Shown here: piece after piece, positions 1 through 9,066 of the stretch
How positions within the stretch are numbered: position 1 is the first letter of the stretch
Layout of the letters: every line of letters starts with the position of its first letter
From: Nevskiales bacterium
GTDB lineage: Bacteria; Pseudomonadota; Gammaproteobacteria; Steroidobacterales; GCA-2729495
Assembly: GCA_011526045.1 (NCBI GenBank)
Contig: WYBE01000069.1
Span: 92,175-156,174 of the forward strand
Direction of reading: 5' to 3'
DNA length: 64,000 bases
Program-made: the position numbers and the translations under genes
Notes under the pieces: model-generated
Seen by the model: only the letters and a program-made list of their open reading frames with translations
The model's database searches: none
Told to the model about the DNA's origin: nothing

Positions 1-2
1 TG

Positions 3-1337
3 CGCGAAGCGGATGCGAACCGGCTCGCGGTACGCGAGGCCCGGCCCCAGGCGCGCGGCGCATTGTTGCCGCAGGTCGACGCCAGCGCCGGCAAGGACTG
101 GGTGAGCAACGACGGCAGCAACGTCTTTGCCCAGGCCATCGACGATGACGGCAACCCGGCTACGCCACCCCAGGTCGTGCTGGCCAACCGCCAGTTCGAC
201 GGCCGGAGCAGCACCGAGCAGTGGCGGGTGGACCTGACCCAGACGCTGTTTCGCTGGGACCAGTGGGTGAGATTCAGGCAGGCCGACAAGCAGGTCCTGC
301 AGGCGGACGTCGACTACCAGATTGCGGACATGGACCTGTATATCCGCGTGTCCGAAGCCTACTTCAACGTGCTCGCAGCCGAAGACACGCTCACGTCGAA
401 CGTCGCCGCGCGCGAGGCGATCGGCCGCCAGCTCGAGCAGGCACAGAAGCGCTTCGAAGTCGGCCTGATCGCCATCACGGACGTGCAGGAAGCGCAGGCC
501 GGGTTCGACCAGGCGGTGGCGGCGGAGATTCTCGCCAAACGCCAGCTCGCTACCAACAAGGAGGTGCTTCGCGAGATCATCGGCGACTACCCCGGAGATC
601 TCTCCAAGCCTCGCAGCGAGATCCCACTGGTTAGCCCCAACCCTGCCGATGACAACCAATGGGTGGAACTCGCGCTGCAACAGAACCTGAGCCTGCAGTC
701 GGCCCAGCTCGGCGCGGACATCGCCCGCGACAACATCCGGATCGCCCGGTCCGGTCACTTCCCGACCGTGGACTTTGTTGCCAGTCATTCGGACGTCGAT
801 TCGGACGCCAAGCAGAAGACCCTTCTGAACATGCAGGGCCAGCCGTCGGGCTCCCTCAACGACCAGGTCAGGCAGCCTACGGATTTCGAAACGTCGCAGG
901 ACAGTTTCGGGCTGCAGTTCAAGGTGCCCCTGTTCAGCGGTGGCGCGACCAGTTCGGAGACGAGGCAAGCCGTCTACGAGCATCGCGCCGCGAAAGAGCG
1001 CCTCGAAAGGACCGCCCGACAGACCGAACGGCAAACCAGGGACGCCTATCTCGCCGTGACTTCCGAGATCTCCCGCGTGCGAGCACTCCAGCAGGCGCTC
1101 AAGTCGGCGCAGACGGCACTGCAGGCCACTGAGGCCGGGTTCGAGGTCGGCACGCGCACGACGGTTGACGTGCTGGAGTCGCGGCGGCAGTTGTTCCAGG
1201 CCGAAACGAACTTCGCGCGAAGCCGTTACGACTACATCGTCAACGTGCTGAAGCTCAAGCAGGCGGCGGGCACGCTCAACAAGGACGATGTGCAGGAAGT
1301 CGATTCCTGGCTCGAGCCGGTGTCAGCCGCGCAGTAA
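3..1337 (+). CDS. TolC family outer membrane efflux protein (5' truncated by window edge)
   Basis: The reading frame is open from base 3, so the true start and signal peptide lie left of the window. About 444 residues are visible. They show the long amphipathic helices and duplicated layout of the OEP/TolC family, with the typical segments FEVGLIAITDVQEAQAGFD and FEVGTRTTVDVLESRRQLF in the two repeats. TolC proteins form the trimeric outer-membrane channel of tripartite efflux pumps and type I secretion systems. The stop at 1335-1337 is one base from the stop of the convergent waaA gene. The substrate cannot be deduced because no inner-membrane partner is in view. Confidence 0.93.
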   Translation, partial: READANRLAVREARPQARGALLPQVDASAGKDWVSNDGSNVFAQAIDDDGNPATPPQVVLANRQFDGRSSTEQWRVDLTQTLFRWDQWVRFRQADKQVLQADVDYQIADMDLYIRVSEAYFNVLAAEDTLTSNVAAREAIGRQLEQAQKRFEVGLIAITDVQEAQAGFDQAVAAEILAKRQLATNKEVLREIIGDYPGDLSKPRSEIPLVSPNPADDNQWVELALQQNLSLQSAQLGADIARDNIRIARSGHFPTVDFVASHSDVDSDAKQKTLLNMQGQPSGSLNDQVRQPTDFETSQDSFGLQFKVPLFSGGATSSETRQAVYEHRAAKERLERTARQTERQTRDAYLAVTSEISRVRALQQALKSAQTALQATEAGFEVGTRTTVDVLESRRQLFQAETNFARSRYDYIVNVLKLKQAAGTLNKDDVQEVDSWLEPVSAAQ

Positions 1338-1338
1338 G

Positions 1339-2637
1339 TCAGGCGTCCTGGCCCGGATGCCGCGGTGGCCCGGGCCCATCCATGAGGGGCGCAACGAGCG
1401 CGAGCAGCCGGCTGACCGCCCCCCGGTTTTTTTCCAGCAGATCCCGCGCCAGCGCACCACGCCGCGACCGCTCCACCGGATCACCAAGCAGCCGAATGAT
1501 CTCGGCGCTGATCTGTCCGGCATCGTGCACGACTACGGTGGCTCCCTGCTCCGTCAGGAGATCGGCTATATCGGGCGCATTGAAGTTGTTAGGCCCGGTG
1601 AGCGCCGGCACGCCGAGAGCCGCCGGTTCGAGCAGGTTATGGCCGCCGATGCGCACCAGGCTGCCGCCGACGAAAGCGACATCGGCAGCGGCATAAAGCA
1701 TGGTGAGCTCGCCCATGCTGTCGCCGAGGAATACCTGCGTCCCTGGCATGCAACGTTCGCCACTGCTGCGCCGGGCCAGCGGCAGGGCCGCGCGCTGCAC
1801 CAGCGCGGCGACTGCGGCAAAACGCTCGGGGTGCCGTGGCACCAGTATCAGCAGCGTCCCAGGGCATGCCTCGAGTACCCGGCGGTGCGCCTCGATCAGC
1901 ACTTGTTCCTCGTCCTGGTGGGTGCTCGCGCCGATCCAGACGGGCCGGTCCGGAGCGTTCAGCGCACGCCACTCCCCTCCGCGTCGGGCAACCTCTGTGG
2001 AGAGTTCAAAGTCGAATTTGATGTTGCCGGTTACGAACGTCCGGTCCGCATTCGCGCCGAGTTGGCGGAAGCGCTCGGCGTCCGTTGCGCTCTGCGCGCC
2101 GATGACGATCCCGTGCGCCAGGGTGTCGCGGATGAGCCCGAACAGCACGCGGTAGCGACGCACCGACTCCCCCGACACCCGCGCGCTCGCCATCACCAGC
2201 GGCACGCGGCGGTGGCCGCACTCGTGATACAGGTTCGGCCAGATTTCGGTCTCGAGGATCACCGCAAGTTCCGGCTGTACCCAGTCGAAAAAGCGACGCA
2301 CCGGACCGGGAGCGTCGTAGGGCACGTAGGAGTGAGTCACGGTGTCGCCGAACAGATCCCGCGCCCGCTGCGACCCCGTGGGCGTCATGGTGGTAACTAC
2401 CAGCCGCTTGCGCGGGAAACGCTCCCGGAGGATTCGCACCAGGGGCGCGGCGGCGGTCACCTCGCCGACGGAAACCGCGTGAATCCAGATGCTTGGTGCC
2501 GGCGGGCGGCCCGCGCCGTACCCCAGCCGCTCCGGGAGCCGGCGCCGGTACTCCGGCTGGCTGAGACTGCGCCACAGCAGATGGGCCAGGAAAACGGGCA
2601 GCAGGAGCCAGGAGAGCAGCAGGTAGACGAACCGCAC
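1339..2637 (-). CDS. waaA: 3-deoxy-D-manno-octulosonic acid (Kdo) transferase WaaA
   Basis: A 432-residue GT30 glycosyltransferase that adds Kdo to lipid A precursor at the cytoplasmic face of the inner membrane. An N-terminal hydrophobic anchor covers about residues 1-25. The family SVGE motif with the putative catalytic Glu59 follows, then IWPNLY near residue 135 and a C-terminal GGHNLLEPAALGVPALTGP nucleotide-sugar site. The start is GTG, placed 10 bases after the hldE stop with no good ribosome site, which suggests translational coupling. Length and motifs match the family fully. With hldE upstream it forms an LPS inner-core unit. Confidence 0.96.
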   Translation of the reverse strand: MRFVYLLLSWLLLPVFLAHLLWRSLSQPEYRRRLPERLGYGAGRPPAPSIWIHAVSVGEVTAAAPLVRILRERFPRKRLVVTTMTPTGSQRARDLFGDTVTHSYVPYDAPGPVRRFFDWVQPELAVILETEIWPNLYHECGHRRVPLVMASARVSGESVRRYRVLFGLIRDTLAHGIVIGAQSATDAERFRQLGANADRTFVTGNIKFDFELSTEVARRGGEWRALNAPDRPVWIGASTHQDEEQVLIEAHRRVLEACPGTLLILVPRHPERFAAVAALVQRAALPLARRSSGERCMPGTQVFLGDSMGELTMLYAAADVAFVGGSLVRIGGHNLLEPAALGVPALTGPNNFNAPDIADLLTEQGATVVVHDAGQISAEIIRLLGDPVERSRRGALARDLLEKNRGAVSRLLALVAPLMDGPGPPRHPGQDA

Positions 2638-2647
2638 GACGGGGCGA

Positions 2648-4075
2648 TCAGCTGCGTTGTCGAATGGTATCCAGGATGCCGGTTGTGGAGCGGCCCTCGC
2701 GGAACTGCAAGATCTCCACGCGGCCGCCGTTGGCCGTCACGATGGCACCACCGGCAATCTGCTCCGGCCGGTAATCCCCACCCTTGACCAGCACATCGGG
2801 CAGAACCTCGCCGATCAGCTGCTCGGGGGTATCCTCACTAAAGGGCACGACCCAATCGACCGCGGCGAGTCCGGCCAGAACGGCCATGCGATCGACCAGC
2901 GGGTTGATCGGGCGCCCCGCACCTTTCAGCCGGCGCACCGAATCGTCGTCGTTGACCGCCACCATCAGCCGGTCACCGCGCGTCTTGGCTTCCTCGAGAT
3001 AGGCAACGTGGCCGGCGTGCAGGATGTCGAAGCAACCGTTGGTCATGACGATACGCTCACCGCGTACACGCGCCTGGCCAGCCACACGGCGCGCTTCATC
3101 CCGGCGTAGCAGCCCGCGGCCGCCACGGCCGTGCTCGTGCAGTTCTAGTTGCAGTTCCGATGGAGTCACCGACGCAGCCCCGATCCGCCCGACCACCAGG
3201 CCGGCAGCAACGTTGGCGAGTTCCGCCGCATCGACCAGCGTCATGCCGGCGCCAAGCCCAGCCGCAAGCGTGGCGATCACGGTGTCACCGGCGCCGGTCA
3301 CGTCGAAGACTTCCCTGGCACGCGCGGGCAGGAAGACCGCTTCGCGGTCTTCCGCGACGACCAGGATGCCCCGCTCGCCGAGCGTGACGACGAGCGCACC
3401 GAGATCGATCTCGGCTCGCAGGCGGCGGGCGCGCGCCACGAGGTCCGCATCACTATCGGCCGTTCCCGCCACGGCCTCGAATTCCGCCAGGTTCGGCGTA
3501 AGCGCGGTCGCGCCGCGGTAACGGCCGAAATCGGTGCCCTTCGGATCCACCAGGACCGGTATGCCGCGTGCCCGCGCCAGGCGCACCAGCGAGGACGCCT
3601 GCAACAGCGTCCCCTTGCCGTAATCGGACAGGATGCATACCGAGGCATCCTGCGCCTGGCGGTCGACGAGCGCTGTAAGGGCCTCGGCATCGGCGGCCTC
3701 GAAATGATCCTCGGTATCGAGCCGTATGAGCTGCTGATTGCGGCTCAGCACGCGCAGCTTGGTGATGGTGGGGCAGCGGGCGGACTCGACCAGCTCGAGG
3801 CGGACGCCGCGCTCGCCGAGCAGCTGTCGCAGTGCGCCACCATCGGCGTCCCGGCCGATGACACCGGTGAGGATGGTCCGGGCACCCAGGCTCGCGAGGT
3901 TCACTGCCACGTTGGCGGCGCCACCGGCCCGGACTTCGGTCTGGGTGACCTTGACCACGGGGACCGGCGCCTCCGGGGAAATGCGGGATGTCGGGCCGAA
4001 CCAGTAGCGGTCGAGCATCAGGTCGCCGGCGACCAGTGCCTTGACGGAAGCAAAGTCAGGGACGATAAGGCTCAT
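2648..4075 (-). CDS. hldE: Bifunctional heptose-7-phosphate kinase / heptose-1-phosphate adenylyltransferase HldE
   Basis: A 475-residue fusion enzyme of ADP-L-glycero-D-manno-heptose synthesis for the LPS core. The N-terminal PfkB/ribokinase domain (about 1-315) ends with the GAGD catalytic loop at 261-264. The C-terminal nucleotidyltransferase domain starts with TNGCFDILHAGH at 345-356, which holds the HxGH-type motif. It starts with ATG and is followed directly by waaA on the same strand. The 93 bases upstream separate it from nrdJb and may hold its promoter, though I see only a weak TACACT -10 element there. Confidence 0.97.
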   Translation of the reverse strand: MSLIVPDFASVKALVAGDLMLDRYWFGPTSRISPEAPVPVVKVTQTEVRAGGAANVAVNLASLGARTILTGVIGRDADGGALRQLLGERGVRLELVESARCPTITKLRVLSRNQQLIRLDTEDHFEAADAEALTALVDRQAQDASVCILSDYGKGTLLQASSLVRLARARGIPVLVDPKGTDFGRYRGATALTPNLAEFEAVAGTADSDADLVARARRLRAEIDLGALVVTLGERGILVVAEDREAVFLPARAREVFDVTGAGDTVIATLAAGLGAGMTLVDAAELANVAAGLVVGRIGAASVTPSELQLELHEHGRGGRGLLRRDEARRVAGQARVRGERIVMTNGCFDILHAGHVAYLEEAKTRGDRLMVAVNDDDSVRRLKGAGRPINPLVDRMAVLAGLAAVDWVVPFSEDTPEQLIGEVLPDVLVKGGDYRPEQIAGGAIVTANGGRVEILQFREGRSTTGILDTIRQRS

Positions 4076-4168
4076 CTGGCGACGTGTATTGCTGCCGACG
4101 CGGCGCTAAGTGTACAGGCAAAGCGTACGTTCGAACTCTGCCGCCGCCAGGAGCCTGCTGCTATGTAC

Positions 4169-4879
4169 TCACCCGCATTTTGAATCGCCGCAGGCAAGGC
4201 AGGTGAGGCATCCGTCCATCATCACGACAGCGGTGGTATTGCAGACCTTGCAGAGCTGGGCGCCCTCGGGATAGATGCTCTTCGCGAACGCATCCTGCTG
4301 GCGATTGCGCTCCTCGAATTCCCGGCGCTTGATCTCGACCAGCCGCTTCTGGTGCTCATCGAGCGAATCGGGCGGGAGCAACCCGATCGCTTTCAGGTGC
4401 TTCTCGATGATATGGCCGAGTTCCGCGATGATCGACGGCATGAACTTGCCACCGGGCTGCCAGTATCCGCCTCTCGGGTCGAAGACGGCCTTCAGTTCAT
4501 CCACCATGAAGGTCACGTCGCCGCCCTTGCGGAAGACCGCCGACATCAACCGCGTCAGCGCGACGATCCACTGGTAATGATCGAGATTCTTCGAATTGAT
4601 GAAGATCTCGAACGGGCGCCGTTGCTCGTACTCGGTCCCTGGATTCAGGATGATGTCGTTGATGGTCACGTACATCGCGTGGTCTGACACCGGGGTCTTC
4701 ACCTTGTAGGTCGAGCCCTGCAGCATTTCCGGCCGCTCGAGCTTCTCGTGCATGCGCACGACCTTGCCGTCGGCACTTACCTCTCGAACGGACGGCTTTT
4801 CCTGTTTTGCCGCGGCTCGCGCTTCGGCGCCGGCTACGCGGTACCCGACGATCTTCTGGTCTATGGTTACCTTGGACAT
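4169..4879 (-). CDS. nrdJb: Class II (B12-dependent) ribonucleotide reductase, small C-terminal subunit NrdJb
   Basis: A 236-residue protein corresponding to the C-terminal TSCPD-type part of adenosylcobalamin-dependent ribonucleotide reductase. In Pseudomonas this part is likewise encoded separately as nrdJb. The last 27 residues form a Cys cluster (C210, C213, C224, C227, C230, C235): a zinc ribbon carrying the redox-active thiols that re-reduce the active site. It starts with ATG 26 bases after the nrdJa stop. The two genes look like a natural split, because nrdJb has its own start and a proper intergenic gap and there is no frameshift signature. Confidence 0.9.
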   Translation of the reverse strand: MSKVTIDQKIVGYRVAGAEARAAAKQEKPSVREVSADGKVVRMHEKLERPEMLQGSTYKVKTPVSDHAMYVTINDIILNPGTEYEQRRPFEIFINSKNLDHYQWIVALTRLMSAVFRKGGDVTFMVDELKAVFDPRGGYWQPGGKFMPSIIAELGHIIEKHLKAIGLLPPDSLDEHQKRLVEIKRREFEERNRQQDAFAKSIYPEGAQLCKVCNTTAVVMMDGCLTCLACGDSKCG

Positions 4880-4905
4880 GGTTGCTGTGCGGCCCGGCCA
4901 GTTCG

Positions 4906-7047
4906 TCAGAACTTGCCGTAATAGCCCTCCTTGAGTGCGTCATACAGGTTGGCGGCAGAGTGGACATCGCCGTCGTACTCGACCTCTTCGTCGCCTTTCA
5001 GAGTGATCTCGCGGCCATCCTCCAGGACGAAGGTGTACTCGGTATTCTTGAGATCCTTCTCCTTCACGAGCACGCCCTGGAACGCTTCCGGATTGAAACG
5101 GAACGTCGTGCAGCCCTTGAGGCCCTTCTCGTATGCGTACAGGTATATGTCCTTGAATTGCTCGTAGGCGAAATCCGTCGGCACATTCGCCGTTTTCGAT
5201 ATGGACGAGTCGATCCACTTCTGGGCCGCCGCCTGGATATCCACATGCTCACGCGGCGTGATGTCGTCGGCAGTAATGAAATAATCCGGCAGCCGTTCCT
5301 CGGCCTTCGCCGACCCTGGCATGGCGTTCGGGTTGACGAGCTGCCGGTAAGCCAGAAGCTCGAAGGAAAAGACGTCCACCTTCTCCTTGGTCTTTCTGCC
5401 TTCGCGGATCACGTTACGGAAATAATGGTGCGCAAAGCTGGGCTCAATGCCATTGCTGGCGTTGTTCGCAAGGGAGAGTGAGATCGTCCCGGTCGGCGCA
5501 ATGGAACTGTGATGGGTGAAGCGTGCACCGGCCTCCGCGAGCTCGCGAACCAGCTCCGGTGCAACCCCGGCGAGCCGTTGCATATAGCGGCTGTAGCGGG
5601 CGTGCAGCTCGCGTCCCGGTATCCGATCGCCCGGCTTCCAGCCGTCGGCAGCCATCTCCGGGCGTTTGCGGATCATCTCGCGGGTAACCGTGAACTCCTC
5701 CAGCATGATCGGTGCCGGGCCCTTCTCGCGCGACAGTTCGAGCGCGGTCTCCCAGCCGGCCATTGCCATCTCGCGTGACACGTCTTCGGTGAACTGCACC
5801 GATTCGGCCGAGCCGTACCGCAGGCGCAGCATCGCCATGGTCGAACCCAGGCCGAGATAACCCATGCCGTGACGCCGTTTGCGGTGTATTTCCTCGCGCT
5901 GGCGCCCGAGCGGCAGCCCGTTGATTTCCACGACGTTGTCGAGCATGCGCGTGAACACGCAGACCACGCGACGAAACTCGTCCCAGTCGAAGCGGGCCGC
6001 CTCCGTGAACGGATCGACGACGAACTTCGTGAGGTTGACCGATCCAAGCAGGCAGGAACCGTAGGGCGGCAGCGGCTGCTCGCCACAGGGGTTCGTCGCA
6101 CGAATCGTCTCGTCGAACCAGTTGTTGTTCATCTCGTTGACGCGGTCGATGAGGACGAAGCCCGGCTCGGCGAAGTCATAGGTGGACGCCATCGTGAGGT
6201 CCCACAGCCGTTGCGCAGGAATGCGCTTGTAGACCTTGCAGGCAACCTGCCCGGAATCGTTGACGTGATAACCGTCCGTGACCGGCCAGTCGCGCCATAC
6301 CACCTGCTCCGGATCATCGACATCGATTGCGCCCTGCTCCACCAGCCGCGCATCGATCGGAAATACCAGTGCCCAATGCTCGTTGTTCTTTACCGCACGG
6401 ATGAAATCGTCAGTCACCAGCAGCGAGAGATTGAACTGGCGCAGCCGGCCGGCTTCGCGCTTGGCGCGCACGAAATCGAGCACGTCCGGGTGGCCGATGT
6501 CGAAGGTGCCCATCTGGGCGCCGCGTCGCCCGCCGGCCGAGGACACCGTGAAACACATCTTGTCGTAGATGTCCATGAAGGACAGCGGCCCGGAGGTATA
6601 GGCGCCGGCTCCGCTCACGTATGCACCACGGGGCCGCAGGGTCGAAAATTCGTAGCCGATGCCGCAGCCGGCCTTGAGCGTCAGGCCGGCCTCGTGGACC
6701 TTCTCGAGAATCGTGTGCATCGAATCGGCAATCGTGCCCGATACGGTGCAATTGATGGTCGAGGTAGCCGGCTTGTGCTCACGGGCGCCGGCATTCGACA
6801 CGATGCGACCCGCGGGAATGGCACCGCGCCGCAGAGCCCAGAGAAACGTGTCGAACCAGCGTTCCGGTTCACCCTCCACCTCGGCAAGCGCCCTGGCGAT
6901 CCGCTTGTAGGTATCGTCCATGGTCTCATCGATGACCTCGCCGGTCTTCGACTTGAGGCGGTACTTCTTGTCCCAGATATCGACCGATGCTTCCTGGAAA
7001 GAAATACCCGGCGTCTTCCCTCGCTCCATCTGGACAGCCATTTTCAT
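4906..7047 (-). CDS. nrdJa: Class II (adenosylcobalamin-dependent) ribonucleotide reductase catalytic subunit NrdJa
   Basis: Converts ribonucleotides to deoxyribonucleotides using adenosylcobalamin, so it works with or without oxygen. Counting from the most upstream ATG (7119), Cys345 in NPCGEQ is the expected thiyl-radical Cys. Cys356 lies 11 residues later, as in other class II enzymes, and Cys124 in NCTVSG is its redox partner. I prefer ATG 7047 (MKMAVQMERG) because an AGGGGG ribosome site precedes it by 11 bases. ATG 7041 and ATG 7119 are alternatives. It forms an operon with nrdJb, and the upstream NrdR boxes imply repression when dNTP levels are high. Confidence 0.93.
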   Translation of the reverse strand: MKMAVQMERGKTPGISFQEASVDIWDKKYRLKSKTGEVIDETMDDTYKRIARALAEVEGEPERWFDTFLWALRRGAIPAGRIVSNAGAREHKPATSTINCTVSGTIADSMHTILEKVHEAGLTLKAGCGIGYEFSTLRPRGAYVSGAGAYTSGPLSFMDIYDKMCFTVSSAGGRRGAQMGTFDIGHPDVLDFVRAKREAGRLRQFNLSLLVTDDFIRAVKNNEHWALVFPIDARLVEQGAIDVDDPEQVVWRDWPVTDGYHVNDSGQVACKVYKRIPAQRLWDLTMASTYDFAEPGFVLIDRVNEMNNNWFDETIRATNPCGEQPLPPYGSCLLGSVNLTKFVVDPFTEAARFDWDEFRRVVCVFTRMLDNVVEINGLPLGRQREEIHRKRRHGMGYLGLGSTMAMLRLRYGSAESVQFTEDVSREMAMAGWETALELSREKGPAPIMLEEFTVTREMIRKRPEMAADGWKPGDRIPGRELHARYSRYMQRLAGVAPELVRELAEAGARFTHHSSIAPTGTISLSLANNASNGIEPSFAHHYFRNVIREGRKTKEKVDVFSFELLAYRQLVNPNAMPGSAKAEERLPDYFITADDITPREHVDIQAAAQKWIDSSISKTANVPTDFAYEQFKDIYLYAYEKGLKGCTTFRFNPEAFQGVLVKEKDLKNTEYTFVLEDGREITLKGDEEVEYDGDVHSAANLYDALKEGYYGKF

Positions 7048-7193
7048 CGCGACTGTGACCCCCTGCTGGTTTTCCGACCCGCTTCGCAGGCCGCCCCTTC
7101 CCTTGCCGCCGCCGGACATCGAGGGTCACTTTTCGGCGGAATCATGGGGCCCGCGCCAGTCCGCCGGACCCATCGATGCACCGAGAAGCGACG

Positions 7194-7209
7194 ACACAAG
7201 ATGTTGTGC
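7194..7209. promoter_or_regulatory. NrdR box 1 (proximal to nrdJa)
   Basis: The 16-bp palindrome acacaagatgttgtgc closely matches the NrdR operator consensus (acaCwAtATaTwGtgt). On the minus strand it lies just downstream of a likely promoter (TTGACA 7246-7251, 18-bp spacer, TAACCT 7222-7227), at about +6 to +21. NrdR bound there would block initiation or early elongation of nrdJa. Confidence 0.8.
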
Positions 7210-7221
7210 CGACCGGGACGT

Positions 7222-7251
7222 AGGTTATGTCCAGCCGGAGCAAGGTGTCAA
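7222..7251 (-). promoter_or_regulatory. Probable nrdJa promoter P1 (with P2 at 7270-7297)
   Basis: On the minus strand a perfect -35 TTGACA (7251-7246), 18-bp spacer and weak -10 TAACCT (7227-7222) lie directly upstream of NrdR box 1. An AT-rich tract (about 7268-7300) follows behind the -35 and could act as an UP element. It also contains a second possible promoter, TTGATT, 16 bp, TATAAA (7297-7270). Confidence 0.55.
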
Positions 7252-7373
7252 GAATTTCCGGCACTGAAATTTATAGATTTTTTTTATTTTAAATCAATAG
7301 CTTGAAAATCAGGTTTCAGATTGAGCAATTAGTCGCCAGCACGTCGCCGAGGACATCCGCAGAACCAGCTGAA

Positions 7374-7389
7374 ACACAAGATATTGTGT
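7374..7389. promoter_or_regulatory. NrdR box 2 (distal)
   Basis: The sequence acacaagatattgtgt is a near-perfect NrdR-box palindrome. It lies 180 bp (start to start) from box 1, much farther than the roughly 15-32 bp spacing usual for NrdR box pairs. It sits between nrdJa and the divergent protease gene at 7563. Confidence 0.8.
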
Positions 7390-7562
7390 TCGGACTCCCC
7401 AGCTTATCAACCGCCAGTCAGCAGGTTTTTCACCGGTCATGCACCGCCGGGCAGCCGCGCCGGGCGGCCCGGCCGGCTGCTGCCCGGGCATCGTTGCCGG
7501 ATCGAAACCGCTATGATTCGCGCTCGAATTTTCCTGCCTGCGCAGCACCCCGAGGAAGCCGC

Positions 7563-8924
7563 ATGAAAACGAGCACGCTCACCGCCATCCTGCTCACGGT
7601 GACCAGCCTGGCCGTCGCCCGGGTCGCCCCGGCTGCGATGCCTGCGATGGTCGGCGAGCAGCCGCTGCCAAGCCTCGCACCGCTCGTGAAGAAGATCTCG
7701 CCCGCAGTGGTGAGCATTGCAACCCGTGGTACGGTCAGCGCACCGCCGAATCCGCTGATGGAAGACCCGTTCTTCCGCCGTTTCTTCGGTGTACCGCGCC
7801 AACCGCGTGAAATGCGCGGCACGGGGTCCGGCGTCATCGTCGATGCGAAGAACGGCTACATCCTGACCAATCACCACGTCGTGGAGAACGCCGACGAGAT
7901 CGAAGTGATCCTGTACGACAACCGCAGCCTCAAGGCGACGGTGGTCGGCTCGGACCAGGGTACCGACATCGCCGTGCTCAAGATCGAAAAACCATCGGAG
8001 CTGACGCAGATCAGTCTCGGCAACTCGGATCAGGTGCTGGTGGGCGATTTCGTGGTCGCCATCGGCAATCCGTTCGGCCTGCAGCACACCGTGACATCCG
8101 GGATCGTCAGCGCACTCGGGCGCAGCGGTATCAGCCCGGACGGCTACGAAGACTTCATCCAGACCGATGCGTCGATCAATCCGGGCAACTCCGGCGGCGC
8201 CCTGGTCAATCTCAATGGCGACCTGATCGGCATCAACTCGGCCATCTTCTCCAGCAGCGGGGGCAATATCGGCATCGGCTTTGCGATACCCGTCAACATC
8301 GCGAAATCGATCATGTCGCAGATCCTGGAATTCGGGAAAGTGCAGCGCGGCCTGCTCGGCGTGAGCATCAGCGACTTCAACGCCGAGACGGCGAAGGCAT
8401 ATGGCGTCGATGCGCACGAGGGCGCCCTGGTCCAGGAAGTCGTGCCTGGCTCGGCAGCAGAGAAAGCGGGAGTGAAAGTCGGCGACGTCATTCTCGCAGT
8501 GGACGGCGAGGCCATCACGGGAGCGTCGAAACTGCGCGCCACCATCGGCGTCAAGCGCCGCGGCGAGAAGGTCAGCCTGGAAGTCCTGCGCGACGGCAAC
8601 CGGCGCACGCTCGCCGCCACGCTCGATGAACGCGAGGATGCGGAGCAAGCCGATGCCGGCAGCCTGCACCTGGGTCTTGCCGGCGCAGAACTGGCCAACT
8701 ACGACGGCAGCGGCAGCTACAACGGACCCGCCGTCCAGGTTGTCGCGGTCGAGCCGGAAAGCCCGGCCGCAGCGGTCGGGCTGCGGGCAAACGACGTAAT
8801 ATTCGCGGTGAACCGCACGCGCGTGCACTCTGTATCCGAGATGCGTGACGTGGCCGACCAGCAGAGCCTGTTGATCCTGTCGGTGCGCCGCGGCGGCCGC
8901 GACCTGATGTTGCAGGTGCGTTAG
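7563..8924 (+). CDS. Periplasmic S1C serine endoprotease, DegQ/DegP (HtrA) family
   Basis: A 453-residue HtrA protease for periplasmic protein quality control. A signal peptide (about 1-25, ending APAAM) precedes a trypsin-like domain with the complete triad His105 (TNHHVV), Asp135 (GTDIAVLK) and Ser210 (GNSGGAL). Two C-terminal PDZ domains follow (about 250-345 and 365-450). ATG 7563 is chosen because GAGGAA lies 5 bases upstream and because the signal peptide begins there. Longer versions of the frame overlap the control region. DegQ versus DegP cannot be settled from sequence alone. Confidence 0.93.
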   Translation: MKTSTLTAILLTVTSLAVARVAPAAMPAMVGEQPLPSLAPLVKKISPAVVSIATRGTVSAPPNPLMEDPFFRRFFGVPRQPREMRGTGSGVIVDAKNGYILTNHHVVENADEIEVILYDNRSLKATVVGSDQGTDIAVLKIEKPSELTQISLGNSDQVLVGDFVVAIGNPFGLQHTVTSGIVSALGRSGISPDGYEDFIQTDASINPGNSGGALVNLNGDLIGINSAIFSSSGGNIGIGFAIPVNIAKSIMSQILEFGKVQRGLLGVSISDFNAETAKAYGVDAHEGALVQEVVPGSAAEKAGVKVGDVILAVDGEAITGASKLRATIGVKRRGEKVSLEVLRDGNRRTLAATLDEREDAEQADAGSLHLGLAGAELANYDGSGSYNGPAVQVVAVEPESPAAAVGLRANDVIFAVNRTRVHSVSEMRDVADQQSLLILSVRRGGRDLMLQVR

Positions 8925-8927
8925 CAG

Positions 8928-9066
8928 TTTGATGCAAAACGTCGCGAGGAGTCCGATGGCGAGGCGTACGGAGCGCAGGAACCGCAGCGTACACGTCAGT
9001 ACATGAGAATTCCGATCACCGCGCAACGAAGCCAGCGGGCTGCGCAGCAGTTATGCATCAACCGGT
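8928..9066. repeat. Palindromic repeat element, full-length copy
   Basis: An approximately 135-bp imperfect inverted repeat bounded by TTGATGCA (8929-8936) and TGCATCAA (9054-9061). The centre folds as GGAA...GTAC acgtca GTAC...TTCC, and the arms share a TGGC-containing stretch. It starts four bases after the protease stop and runs into the start of the next gene. Its right arm (9017-9066) matches 12637-12686 at 45 of 50 positions, and the terminal motif recurs inverted at 13834-13851. It resembles a REP/BIME or MITE-like non-autonomous repeat. No transposase is in the window. Confidence 0.7.

Larger units (their letters stand above)
7048..7562. other. Divergent regulatory region nrdJa / DegQ-type protease
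   Basis: No convincing protein gene lies here apart from a possible N-terminal extension of nrdJa up to 7119. It contains the two NrdR boxes, an AT-rich tract at about 7268-7310 that is unusual for this GC-rich genome, minus-strand promoters for nrdJa, and on the plus strand a TATGAT -10-like element at 7512-7517 before the protease gene. I found no cobalamin riboswitch although the enzyme uses B12. Confidence 0.6.

Noticed and set aside
4169..7047. Possible broken nrdJ
   Set aside because: A split nrdJa/nrdJb is a natural arrangement in Pseudomonas-type reductases, and both parts are intact.
7048..7562. Cobalamin riboswitch upstream of the B12-dependent reductase
   Set aside because: No B12-box-like core was found. 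The region is instead explained by promoters and NrdR boxes.
7437..9026. A 529-codon open frame antisense to the DegQ-type protease
   Set aside because: The protease on the plus strand has signal peptide, triad and PDZ domains. The antisense product is His/Arg/Asp-rich nonsense.
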